DNA from: Cylindrotheca closterium
Lineage: Eukaryota; Bacillariophyta; Bacillariophyceae; Bacillariales; Bacillariaceae
Length of the DNA stretch: 49,327 bases
Assembly (NCBI GenBank): GCA_933822405.4
Contig: CAKOGP040002424.1
Coordinates: forward strand, 444,149-493,475
Reading direction: 5' to 3'
Position 1 is the first letter of the stretch. Each line of letters opens with the position of its first letter. Under the pieces are notes generated by a model. The model ran no database searches. It was given only the letters and a program-made list of their open reading frames with translations, and was not told the DNA's origin. This document shows positions 31,201 to 38,960 of this stretch, piece after piece. The position numbers were made by a program, and so were the translations under genes.

Positions 31201-33145
31201 CTTCAGGAACATCTCGAGCATCGTAGCTTCTTGCCATTTCGGCGCCCACAAAACTCGCTTCCCGAAAGACTCGAATTATGACTTGAATTCCACCAGCTTG
31301 CACAAAGGCATCCCGTTCCAAACCCAATCGCCCACCGCCCGCATAGAATCGAGATGCAGTCGGTGGCAAGTTGGGATCGTCAATCGGTGTTTCTCGTTCC
31401 CCACCCATTTGTTCTTGCGCCAATGCTGCGGGATCTCCAATCAATCGTGGTGCAATCCGCGACACCACAGTCTTGGTTTCCGCCCAATCCCCACTGTCAA
31501 TCACTTCATTCAAAAATGCAACTTCGGAGCACATGCCACCAGCTGGTTTATCCAAATTATTAAAGAGTGCATGTCCTCCCAGTTTCCGCAGTCGCTTGAC
31601 GGGTGGCATTCGATTCCTTGTAATGAATTTTCCAGTAGTTTGCCTTGCAATCAAAGATAATGCGACATTCGGGCCTCCCCTGTTTCCGGATGCTTCCACT
31701 CCGTTACTGGGAGTCGCACTCATGCGCCGACGATAGGCCGGACCATGGGAGGAGGACCCTCGCCGATTCATGGGAGCCGACGACCCAGTCCCTCGTCGAT
31801 TCATGGGTCTGGAAGACATTCCACCAGTGGCCGAGTGCTCGCTTCTGGTCAATCCACCACCGCCACCACCACCACCATTCCGAGAATGGCCACTGCCGTC
31901 TTGCAGCGGAGCAGCCGAAGACCCAGTCCCACTTCGTTGCGCAGTCCTGGACATTCCCGTGCGCGAATGTCCACTTTCTTCCCTTCTCGTTCCTGAGCGC
32001 GAATGTCCGCTACCTTCCCGTCTCGCTCCCGAGCTCGAGTGTCCACTTCCACCATCTAACATTGAAGTAGTAGTAGACGACCCAGTCCCTCGCCGTTGCA
32101 TGGTATTACTTCTAGTAACGCCAGTGTGCGAGTGACTGCTGCGTTCCGTCTCGGACGCCGAGGCCCCAGTAGCCCCACGGCGCATGGCACGGGCAATGGT
32201 GCCACTTCTGGAATGCCCACTGCCTTCGTTGCGATTCCGCCGCGAGTAATAATTGGCCAGAGTCCCTCCGTGCATATTTCCACTTCCGACCAAAGACCCC
32301 CGACGACTGCCGGGAAAACTTCCGAGGCTCCCCCTTCGATTGCTGTTACTAGCAGTATTGTCATTGCCGCCACCAGCACCAGCACTGCTGCCCAGCGTGC
32401 TGACCGTACTCCGCCGCCGGACCGGTCCCCAAAAGGAAAGATCTTCATTTTGTTGATAATCCTCATCTTGTGGGAGACACAGAATGGGGACTGGCGACGA
32501 GTATCCCAAGATCAAAGTTTCAATGCTTCGTCCCATCCATTCGCTGTTCCTACTTCCGTGCGGATAAAAGTCCAAGACCGGCATGGAAGTCGGTACCGAG
32601 TAATCCATGGTGGCAGAATCATCATCACGATACCCATCGGGGTATTGATTGGTCCACACTTGCGTCTGTTCATTCGGTTTGGAGGAGGAAATGACAAATT
32701 CTTCGCTGGCCTCTGGGATGCCCGGAACGGAAAATTCTTCACTCGGAAAGACATTCATATCTTCCTGATGGAGTACCTGTCCCGATTGAATGACTGATAG
32801 CTCCGTATATTTGCCAGTCCTCGAATTGCTATTGTTGGTCAAAGGTTCGTGAATGCTGTGGACGCTGCTGTGTTCCGAATTGTCTCCTGGATCCGACCGT
32901 TGACTGTTATCCGCTCCATTTTCTTCCAGTAAGGACGGCAATTCTTCACTGGTGGGCCACCGTTGCGGCAAGTTTGTAGCATTTCCATTGGCAGCATTAT
33001 TGTTAGCAGCAGCAGCAGCAGCAGCAGCAGCTTGCTCGTAATCTCCACCAAACGAGTTGGAGGATGGGGAACTGGGTGGATCCGAGCTCCGCCTTCGAAA
33101 CCTTCGACTGGACACCCGACGCGGAGCCGAATGAGAAGATCCCAT
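28253..33145 (-). CDS. TRPC4AP: TRPC4AP/TRUSS-like protein with long disordered N-terminus (CRL4 substrate receptor family)
   Basis: One intronless ORF of 1630 residues from the ATG at 33145; the frame upstream has no ATG. Residues 1-520 are low complexity: MGSSHSAPRR (fits the N-myristoylation pattern G2/S6), a nine-Ala run, and many RRGTGSS/SGHSRSGT repeats that resemble basophilic-kinase sites. From about 525 the protein follows TRPC4AP: FLPFLFTLLSHDSCFD, VEVLFVLCTLLGGRRK, QYLRLLHNFCDRDCDNY, SPYRFWLASCIESYLRGSSP, SFDLLGELCKGN, NLVDSNVFLRSLLLTME, ENICCLNTAVVI, and a C-terminus ending SSPTSLVHQPVRLP. Animal TRPC4AP is an armadillo-like receptor of CUL4-DDB1 ligases that binds C-terminal Arg degrons. 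An insertion of about 100 residues (near WKSQSGVDSRAYVTHSWW) interrupts the last third. DDB1/CUL4 partners are outside the window. Confidence 0.85.
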   Translation of the reverse strand: MGSSHSAPRRVSSRRFRRRSSDPPSSPSSNSFGGDYEQAAAAAAAAANNNAANGNATNLPQRWPTSEELPSLLEENGADNSQRSDPGDNSEHSSVHSIHEPLTNNSNSRTGKYTELSVIQSGQVLHQEDMNVFPSEEFSVPGIPEASEEFVISSSKPNEQTQVWTNQYPDGYRDDDSATMDYSVPTSMPVLDFYPHGSRNSEWMGRSIETLILGYSSPVPILCLPQDEDYQQNEDLSFWGPVRRRSTVSTLGSSAGAGGGNDNTASNSNRRGSLGSFPGSRRGSLVGSGNMHGGTLANYYSRRNRNEGSGHSRSGTIARAMRRGATGASASETERSSHSHTGVTRSNTMQRRGTGSSTTTSMLDGGSGHSSSGARREGSGHSRSGTRREESGHSRTGMSRTAQRSGTGSSAAPLQDGSGHSRNGGGGGGGGLTRSEHSATGGMSSRPMNRRGTGSSAPMNRRGSSSHGPAYRRRMSATPSNGVEASGNRGGPNVALSLIARQTTGKFITRNRMPPVKRLRKLGGHALFNNLDKPAGGMCSEVAFLNEVIDSGDWAETKTVVSRIAPRLIGDPAALAQEQMGGERETPIDDPNLPPTASRFYAGGGRLGLERDAFVQAGGIQVIIRVFREASFVGAEMARSYDARDVPEELVVSRLTLCWNEVMASLRELVYAIPSLVEDGDIFDNGEFLPFLFTLLSHDSCFDGAATLIEEIVSLQLNASPPPAPADDDVDMQLPGHYPTVRVSPPSTFFLGNVPDLYKLWRGFSCRQLAHFSRILALLIFEPEDRQLLESPAVLKSIELLQLRRNRAARAGRDSTIDLNQSILIGDETLAPRLLRLLSIMNYAPSIRRTTPYVVMARYPVIADTLIMLGLSELDQWKEVERVEKLARKMLDEDYEDENEDDNGGRNRHVNELGNVAEMMEELVGGLMGPQAATNQLARILMVLAQAQISRLIPGMPRDGSDGGLGENVLNPSDPGLMSEQMIGRRIMSLSPGNIGFDENGRSPVDENGQRHPASSRSRIQTPQDAANLLQLNAFLLGPFQVEVLFVLCTLLGGRRKIDTQELLKKHGIISVLDEMFHRLPWAAATASQQSNSEGDTGDSADEEDPYANALSGQGGECTPENALCVQYLRLLHNFCDRDCDNYAGRRLLLSQGERNHVFERGNPNDVSQLQPGLLSKITTALIGEVDESPYRFWLASCIESYLRGSSPAEQVFVAQSGLLKHLVKDITSDFLHCAGSLQTSFDLLGELCKGNSEVIHLLVKDLDEESFRKLMSVAAANLVDSNVFLRSLLLTMERMSASRRLMPLHLDPECFAMRQGTWKSQSGVDSRAYVTHSWWDTEVKEPSKTEEINGKAENLQTPTERKQDKARASDWFPSSAMITAYRMRPPGTIDPSLTGLHDGVGHFGWVFTPFGETLATATHEPNTVERLSWFLAANQTRLLRDLLGVVDLRNINHENICCLNTAVVIAIFASRRNELGNLLQDLGRLNIEERETKRRARNASSDDNVIDRAFAQALKYMDMDEKIAPAPYARRASVSRRASLTYYGTKGEIGDKNDVLRNFREVLWFWIEYYTHRGRDRLSLEYSSHLRFQEWVDVVSLLSADDSSPTSLVHQPVRLPRSPYGRSARVFDR
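33005..33031 (-). repeat. (AGC)n repeat coding for poly-Ala in the TRPC4AP-like gene
   Basis: Nine uninterrupted trinucleotide units encode an Ala run near residue 40 of the TRPC4AP-like protein. A (GTT)n run at 33210-33240 lies in its 5' leader. Confidence 0.9.
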
Positions 33146-33838
33146 TCCTTGTTTCTTGGCCAGTCTCAAGAGCCAATAGGCAGGAGCCAATAGGAAATTG
33201 AAACAGCTGCGTTGTTGTTGTTGTTGTTGTTGTCGTTGTTGCGTGGTGTTGGTGTTTGTTGAATTGGTTGTCTTTATGGTTGCTGTGTTTTGTGTTCCTT
33301 GGATCAATCCAATCTTCTCAATAAGGTAAGGTAGCTCTCTGCAGTATTTCAATTCTTCTATTGTACTATACTATACTGTACTATAGTATATATGTATAAT
33401 ATGTCTTATAATACCCAAGAGAGTCCGTTGCAGAGCCAGATTGTGTGTATTATTGCTGCCTCCTCACTCTTTTACTGTTTCGTGCAACGAGGAAGCTGGT
33501 CGAGAAGGAGCGAAGTGCCCTTCGAGAAAAGGCCATAAATGGCTCGACGAACAATTTGTCCGATGATAAGTGATCAAACTGTAATCGAACCGTTCGACTG
33601 CTCAGAAACAATGCGTGGTGACGTTTGTGGGCACCCCTTTTTTCGTCGTGTGAAAAAGATTTTGTGAACAAATGCTGTATGCAAGAGCTCAAAAATAGGA
33701 GGTCGTTGTGGATGCGCATTCATACATATTATGATGAAAAGGCCAAATGACATTGCTACGAATGAACGATAGAGAGAGTATAATAGACACATAGTTGAAG
33801 AGATTGGCTAGAGCTCATTGCATTGCATTACAGTTGCA

Positions 33839-33885
<47 letters not shown>

Positions 33886-33895
33886 CCGACTCATC
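33146..33895. promoter_or_regulatory. Divergent promoter region, TRPC4AP-like and nucleotidase-carrier genes
   Basis: At 750 bases this is the widest divergent gap in the gene-dense part. It contains a TA-rich run (33365-33410, ctatactgtactatagtatat) 220 bases upstream of the TRPC4AP ATG and the (GATT)n repeat just before the nucleotidase-carrier ATG. The minus-strand ORFs at 33450-33792 show no family features. Confidence 0.4.
33840..33880 (+). repeat. (GATT)n microsatellite in the 5' leader of the nucleotidase-carrier gene
   Basis: Ten perfect tetranucleotide units end 15 bases before the ATG at 33896. Confidence 0.97.
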
Positions 33896-36709
33896 ATGAG
33901 GTCGCCCTATCACAACACCGATTACAACAATGACAAACGTCCTCGGCGTCGCGCCTTTTTGCTGCAGCAACAATTGCTTGCGAATTACACCAATGGTCAA
34001 AATCTAGTCCGACCCGCATTGATAATATTCATGAGCACCATGATCTTGGCCGCCCTCCAATCCATGGATGTTTTGGTGCTCTTTCCAGTCGCCGCCACCG
34101 AAATGGCCCAACGGTCACTCCGAACGCCCTCCAAAACGGTGGCCCTCAATCTCACAGGAGTTCCACTGTGGAAATCCTTCTTGACGGACGAAGAACTGGA
34201 AGGTGTTGTGGCGGATAATAAGGAAGATGTTTTCGCGGCGGCGTCGTCGCCTAACAAGAATACCAACTCGGTCACCATTGTCTTGACGGGGGACGTCCAT
34301 GGACACATTCGACACGCGTGTTTGGGACCCATTTGTTATCCAGGTGCTCCTCACATTCGATCCGTCATGGAACGGATACGACAAAATAATAAGGCTACTT
34401 CTACTAACGTATTACTGCTAGATGCGGGGGACTCGGGATTTGAAGAACCCAAATTGGCGGCCAAGACGATGCATTTTTTGAAGTACACGGCCATGGCCTT
34501 GGGGAACCACGAATTGGATTTGGGTGCGGATTCCGTCCAAACTTTTTTTCACGATTTGGTTGATATTCCAGTCTTGGCGGCCAACATTGATGGGCTCCCC
34601 AATATACAGCCCTATCTCAAAGTGGACGTGGGAAACAATGATACGGTATGTATCATTGGATTGACGGCAGAAGAAGTGAATCCGCTGGCGGGGCCAGACG
34701 TTCACATTCGCGATGTCAATAGTACACTGGATGCCATATTATCATCGTTGCGAAATGGTAACCAGCCAAAAGACACGACTGCGGACGACGGGGAAACCAA
34801 CAAGAATCGTACGGCTGCTGCTGCTGCTGCTGATGAGGGTATCACCACGCCTGCTCCCACCAACAAACCCAAACCAACTTGCACCAAGACCATTCTCCTA
34901 TCCCATGCGGGGATTGAAATTGATCAAGAGCTGGCCCACAATCTTGGTGACAAGGTCGATTTGATTCTGGGCGGCCATTCGCACGTCGTCACGGGAAATC
35001 AGATGCGGGCGCCCGAAACGATGGAATTTGGACTCTTGGCAGATCCGTCGACCGACCCCAAGATTTTGCATTCGGGTGCCAATGGGCGCTTTGTGGGACT
35101 GGCACGATTGGAGTGGGACAGCGATACCAAGGAGACGACCAAACTACACTCGGAAGTATTGCCGTTGGATGCCGAACATGGCATTGAACCGGATAAGGAA
35201 ATGATGGATTGGTTGGAAGGTCAACACCATCATTTGCAAGACGATACCTCGGAAAATACACCAGATATTCAATTCCTAATACAAGGCGAGGAAAAAGTAT
35301 GTGCCCGTCGGTGCCGCTTGGGGGATTGTACCATGGGGCAGTTGGTGACAGATGCCATGCGATCATGTCTGGAACATGGGCCTTGTTTATTGCCAGAAGA
35401 ATCGAGCGGATATCCTGTATTGGCCTTTTTAGAATCTGGAACACTGAGAAATTGTTTAGTGTCTGCGGACACGGACTTTAAACGGGTATTGCCATGGCCC
35501 AACAAGCTGGTGGTACTTCAACTAAAGGGCAATGTGTTGAAAAATTTCTTGAGGCACGGTCTGGATAGTCGAAGCAATCGTCATGGAGGCGGATTGCTGC
35601 AAGTATCTGGGATTCACTACCACTACAACGAAATGGAATTAGTGTCCGTACTATGGGATCCCCAAACGACAGGTTCTCCTGGGAGCTCGGTTTCGCATCA
35701 GTTTTATCTCGATACCACGCAGCAATCCGTGTTGGATACCTGCCAAGTTCATTCGCAAGCCACTCACCAACGAGTCAATCTTGATGAAAAGGGGACCTTC
35801 AATGTCATTGTCACAGACTGGTTGGCCATGGGTGGGGATGGGTATGGAGAATTGGTAGAGCAAGCCGAGGCGTACCACGAGACAAACATTACCTTGATGG
35901 ACGCCGTCTTATCCCATTCCACAGCCTTGCCGCGGATTAAATATGGCAAGGCACATCGTCGGATATGGGCTGGTACGGAAGAAATGATAGTGGCAGAAGC
36001 GACAAGGAGCGGTATATCAGGCTTCATGGGGGGAGCAGTGGCCTTTTGGATTACCTTTCCCATGTACACCTTGTTTGTCCGAAAGAGCGTGGAAACTCAA
36101 CGCCAACGACCTTCCACATACATTAACAGCTGGTTCCAATTGTGGGATGGTGCTTTCATGGGAACTGTCGCCACTGCAACAGCTGACGCGATCTATTTTA
36201 TAGTGTTTAGTTTTTCCAGTGTGGTGGTATTTCGTGGGGTCGGCAAGTCCTTTATTGCCGCGACGGTGAATGGAATTATTACTACACCCATGTGGGTGCT
36301 GGCAACGCAAAAGCAGCTGCGACACGAATCGGTAATAACCTTGGCACGAAAGATCTATCGCAATAGTGGTTGGTGGGGATTCTTTGAGTCATTACCGCTG
36401 AACATGATCATGTGCATATACCCAGTGGTCCGGCAGGCAATTTTGGAATGGCTCAACGAAATAACGAGCAATATGGTGGTATCAGCCACTCTAGCAAGTG
36501 CGGTGGCCACCATTGTCACATATCCCATTCAAAAGTGGCGTATTCGACTGCAATCCGGCGAAAAAGGCACCATCTGGGAGACCTTTCAATGGAACAACTT
36601 TTTCAAGGGACTGGATTACAAATTACTGGATACCTGTTCCAAGATTTTCATTTTGTTCTTGGTCAAGGAACACATTGACGTCGCTCTTTGCATACTAGAC
36701 ACTCAATAG
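33896..36709 (+). CDS. 5'-nucleotidase/metallophosphatase fused to a peroxisomal-type SLC25 (PMP34-like) carrier
   Basis: A single exon encodes 937 residues from the ATG at 33896. A probable signal anchor lies at about 41-62 (ALIIFMSTMILAALQSMDVL). Residues about 124-390 are a calcineurin-like phosphoesterase with all metal motifs: TGDVHGHI, LLDAGDSGFE, ALGNHELDLG, LLSHAG and LILGGHSHVV. Residues about 470-650 are the 5'-nucleotidase C-terminal domain (LGDCTMGQLVTDAM, FLESGTLRN, VTDWLAMGGDGYGEL). Residues about 704-937 are a carrier domain: FMGGAVAFWITFPMYTLFVR, NGIITTPMWVLATQKQ, and ATIVTYPIQKWRIRLQ. They fit the three SLC25 repeats, nearest to PMP34/PXN nucleotide-CoA carriers, with degenerate first and second signatures. 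No intron, stop or composition break separates the parts. A nucleotide hydrolysis-plus-transport role is inferred. Confidence 0.88.
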   Translation: MRSPYHNTDYNNDKRPRRRAFLLQQQLLANYTNGQNLVRPALIIFMSTMILAALQSMDVLVLFPVAATEMAQRSLRTPSKTVALNLTGVPLWKSFLTDEELEGVVADNKEDVFAAASSPNKNTNSVTIVLTGDVHGHIRHACLGPICYPGAPHIRSVMERIRQNNKATSTNVLLLDAGDSGFEEPKLAAKTMHFLKYTAMALGNHELDLGADSVQTFFHDLVDIPVLAANIDGLPNIQPYLKVDVGNNDTVCIIGLTAEEVNPLAGPDVHIRDVNSTLDAILSSLRNGNQPKDTTADDGETNKNRTAAAAAADEGITTPAPTNKPKPTCTKTILLSHAGIEIDQELAHNLGDKVDLILGGHSHVVTGNQMRAPETMEFGLLADPSTDPKILHSGANGRFVGLARLEWDSDTKETTKLHSEVLPLDAEHGIEPDKEMMDWLEGQHHHLQDDTSENTPDIQFLIQGEEKVCARRCRLGDCTMGQLVTDAMRSCLEHGPCLLPEESSGYPVLAFLESGTLRNCLVSADTDFKRVLPWPNKLVVLQLKGNVLKNFLRHGLDSRSNRHGGGLLQVSGIHYHYNEMELVSVLWDPQTTGSPGSSVSHQFYLDTTQQSVLDTCQVHSQATHQRVNLDEKGTFNVIVTDWLAMGGDGYGELVEQAEAYHETNITLMDAVLSHSTALPRIKYGKAHRRIWAGTEEMIVAEATRSGISGFMGGAVAFWITFPMYTLFVRKSVETQRQRPSTYINSWFQLWDGAFMGTVATATADAIYFIVFSFSSVVVFRGVGKSFIAATVNGIITTPMWVLATQKQLRHESVITLARKIYRNSGWWGFFESLPLNMIMCIYPVVRQAILEWLNEITSNMVVSATLASAVATIVTYPIQKWRIRLQSGEKGTIWETFQWNNFFKGLDYKLLDTCSKIFILFLVKEHIDVALCILDTQ

Positions 36710-36901
36710 AAAATGCTAACGATAGCACTGTGAACGTAGAGAAAGAGTAGAAGTAGAGAGGAGAATGGAGATGTGAAATGTAGCTTTGTGGCACATAGGA
36801 TCCCGTCTCAATCGTCTATTAACTGAAACCAGGTGCCGTACTGCCAAATCAGGCTACAAAATCACGAAATCCACCATCGTGTCCTGCAAGATCCGTTCCT
36901 T

Positions 36902-37840
36902 TTAGTCTAATTCAATGGGATTGTTGATCTTGCCTAATTCATCATCGGGCAGAATCAGATTTTGTACTCGCACTCTCACTTTATCTTTTTCCAATAGAAA
37001 GTGATTCCTATTTCGTTTGAAGCATTTACTAATCTTTGGATATCCATGTCGTTTGCGATCAAAGTTTTGACCAATGGAAGAGAGACTTGCCCATCCATAC
37101 TCGTTGGAGTTCTGGTTGATGACCTCAACAAGAGCCTTAATCAAGCGCTGGTCTCCATTGTGTTTCTGAACCGGAACTATTTTGCCTTTTTTCTGGTTAT
37201 CGACGACGTCAAGGACAACTTCATCCGATTGTTGGTCTTCATTGCGTTTCCTTTTCGTTTTGCTTTTTGTCTTGTTTTCGAAGGCATTTTCATTGTCCTC
37301 CAAAGTTGCTGCCTCCACAGCATTTGCTGCTGCCGTATTTTCCTCCACGGTTACTGCTTTACGTTTCGGAACCTCGTTGCGCTTCGGAATTATTGTGCTT
37401 ATCGTCTTTCCTTTGAAGGTATCGACGTAAAAAAAATTCTTGTACTCTTGTACAAGTGCTAACGGTGTTTTCCGTTCTCCAAACCCCACTATTTCCTTAC
37501 CGGCTTGTTTAAGTCGCCGTGCAAGTGGAGTGAAATCCGAATCCGATGTGACGAGTACAAAACATTCGATGTCGGAGAGATCCCGCAGCATGTCCATAGC
37601 ACCAATTATCATAGCCATGTCTGATGTCCCCTTGCCTTTGACAAAAGAGGGCGCTGAGACTTTGACAAAGGAAAACTTGGATAGTGCTTCGTTCCATGGT
37701 TCCAGATGTGACATTCTGAAGTCAGCATAGGCTCTTCTTATTGTGGCACTGTACCCCATCGAATCTAAAATTGGCATTATCCACTGAAGGCTTCTATGGG
37801 GCACATTTTCAACGTCTACCAGTACTGCGCAAGACTTCAT
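36902..37840 (-). CDS. NYN (LabA-like) ribonuclease-domain protein with C-terminal OST-HTH/LOTUS-like domain
   Basis: A single exon encodes 312 residues. Residues 1-150 form a NYN/PIN-like domain: CAVLVDVENVPHRSLQW, KGKGTSDMAMIIGAMDMLRD, FVLVTSDSDFTPLARRLKQA, GKEIVGFGERKTP. The acidic residues expected to bind metal (VDVEN, TSDM, TSDSDF) are present, so RNase activity is plausible. A basic linker (KTKSKTKRKRNED) looks like a nuclear localisation signal. Residues about 230-300 (LIKALVEVINQNSNEYGWAS, NFDRKRHGYPKISKCFKRN) resemble the OST-HTH domain that accompanies NYN in bacterial LabA-like proteins and in animal MARF1/LOTUS proteins. The target RNA is unknown. The gene is convergent with the nucleotidase-carrier, 192 bases away. 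Confidence 0.87.
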   Translation of the reverse strand: MKSCAVLVDVENVPHRSLQWIMPILDSMGYSATIRRAYADFRMSHLEPWNEALSKFSFVKVSAPSFVKGKGTSDMAMIIGAMDMLRDLSDIECFVLVTSDSDFTPLARRLKQAGKEIVGFGERKTPLALVQEYKNFFYVDTFKGKTISTIIPKRNEVPKRKAVTVEENTAAANAVEAATLEDNENAFENKTKSKTKRKRNEDQQSDEVVLDVVDNQKKGKIVPVQKHNGDQRLIKALVEVINQNSNEYGWASLSSIGQNFDRKRHGYPKISKCFKRNRNHFLLEKDKVRVRVQNLILPDDELGKINNPIELD

Positions 37841-38392
37841 CTGGTTTTGGGGGTTCTATCAATAGTGGAAGATGGATGGAACGGATGATTGATTCCAACA
37901 TCCACCAGCTTTGTTAAAGGCAACGGTCTCCTTCCCTGTTTCTCCAAATTCAAAATATCGGGGATTTGTTGACAGCAATTTCCTTCCCTTCTTTATCAAG
38001 GGGAACGCGATCCCTAAATCGATGTACTTCCAAAGCCCTTCACGGATCACAAGGTCAAGGAAGACAAAGACGTCAACATTTGCATACAAGGCACCCAATA
38101 CAAAAAATTAAGCACTACCATTTTGAGAAAAAATGAGGCAGACGAGCATTCCTATTCTGTTTCGCTGTCTCAACCAAAAGACCCCGGCACGGTTAGTCTG
38201 ACCTCCCACCCCCACACACAACGACTATAACCGGCTTGCTCACAGAAATACTGCTCGCAGAAACAGCCAAGACAAAATACACACATCACGACATAAAAAC
38301 ATCACCACCAGAACGCACTATTGCTATCCTTTTGTTTGTGTTGTTCCAACCGAACCCCAGGAACAAACTGAAATCTTCCTTCCCCTTTCATC
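37841..38392. other. Upstream region of the NYN gene, no supported gene
   Basis: About 550 bases. A minus-strand open frame at 37859-38098 (79 codons, no ATG) reads like protein (DLGIAFPLIKKGRKLLST) and may be an exon or relic, but cannot be supported. The segment 38195-38310 is rich in CAC/ACA words. Confidence 0.3.
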
Positions 38393-38600
38393 AGTGGTAG
38401 CTCTTGGCACTTCTTCCAATCTCCTCAGAGACAGGTTCCTCCATCCGCTTCTGCATACTGAGCTTTTCACGTATTTGTTCCTCAACTTTCATTGTGCAAA
38501 GTGACAAACAGTATGTAACATAAAAGCTGCATTGTGTCCTGCCAAATCCTTGCTTTAGCAGGTTGGAGATTTGGTGCATTCAAATAATGAAGATGACTGG
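38393..38600. repeat. Imperfect direct repeat, copy A
   Basis: About 210 bases that recur about 355 bases downstream with roughly 85-90% identity by eye. Shared landmarks: aatctcctcagagaca, gtgcaaagtgacaaacagta, aaaagctgcattgtgtcctg, and gatgactgga near the end. The minus strand of copy A is open for 62 codons (MHQISNLLKQGFGRTQCSFY...), but copy B does not keep a clear frame. Confidence 0.85.
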
Positions 38601-38748
38601 ACAGGTATGGATGCTACTACTGCTGCTGCTAGCGCCATGACAAAAGGAAGGACAAGACCAGCAGTGAGACCAGGACAGCAACAACATCAAATTGCTACTC
38701 CACTTCAACCTACTTGACAAACTTTCCATCAGTACTAGCTTGTGGCAT

Positions 38749-38960
38749 TTTCAATCTCCTCAGAGACAAGTTCCTCCATCAACTTCTGCATAATGAGCTT
38801 TTTACATATCTGTTCCTCAACTTTCATCGTGCAAAGTGACAAACAGTATGTAGCATAAAAGCTGCATTGTGTCCTGCCAAGTCCTCGCTTTAACAGGTTG
38901 GAGATTTGGTGTATTAAGTAATGAAGATGACTGGACCGTCTATAGGTATGGATGCTGCTG
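38749..38960. repeat. Imperfect direct repeat, copy B
   Basis: Second copy of the 38393-38600 block, followed in both copies by an atggatgct(n)ctgct stretch. The two are separated by about 150 unmatched bases. Probably an old local duplication; mobility is not shown. Confidence 0.85.

Noticed and set aside
33146..33352. N-terminal extension of the TRPC4AP ORF with poly-Gln
   Set aside because: The open frame has no ATG; the Gln run comes from a (GTT)n repeat in the leader.
37859..38098. Minus-strand 79-codon open frame upstream of the NYN gene
   Set aside because: It starts with TTG, has no ATG, and shows no family match; possibly an exon, not supportable.
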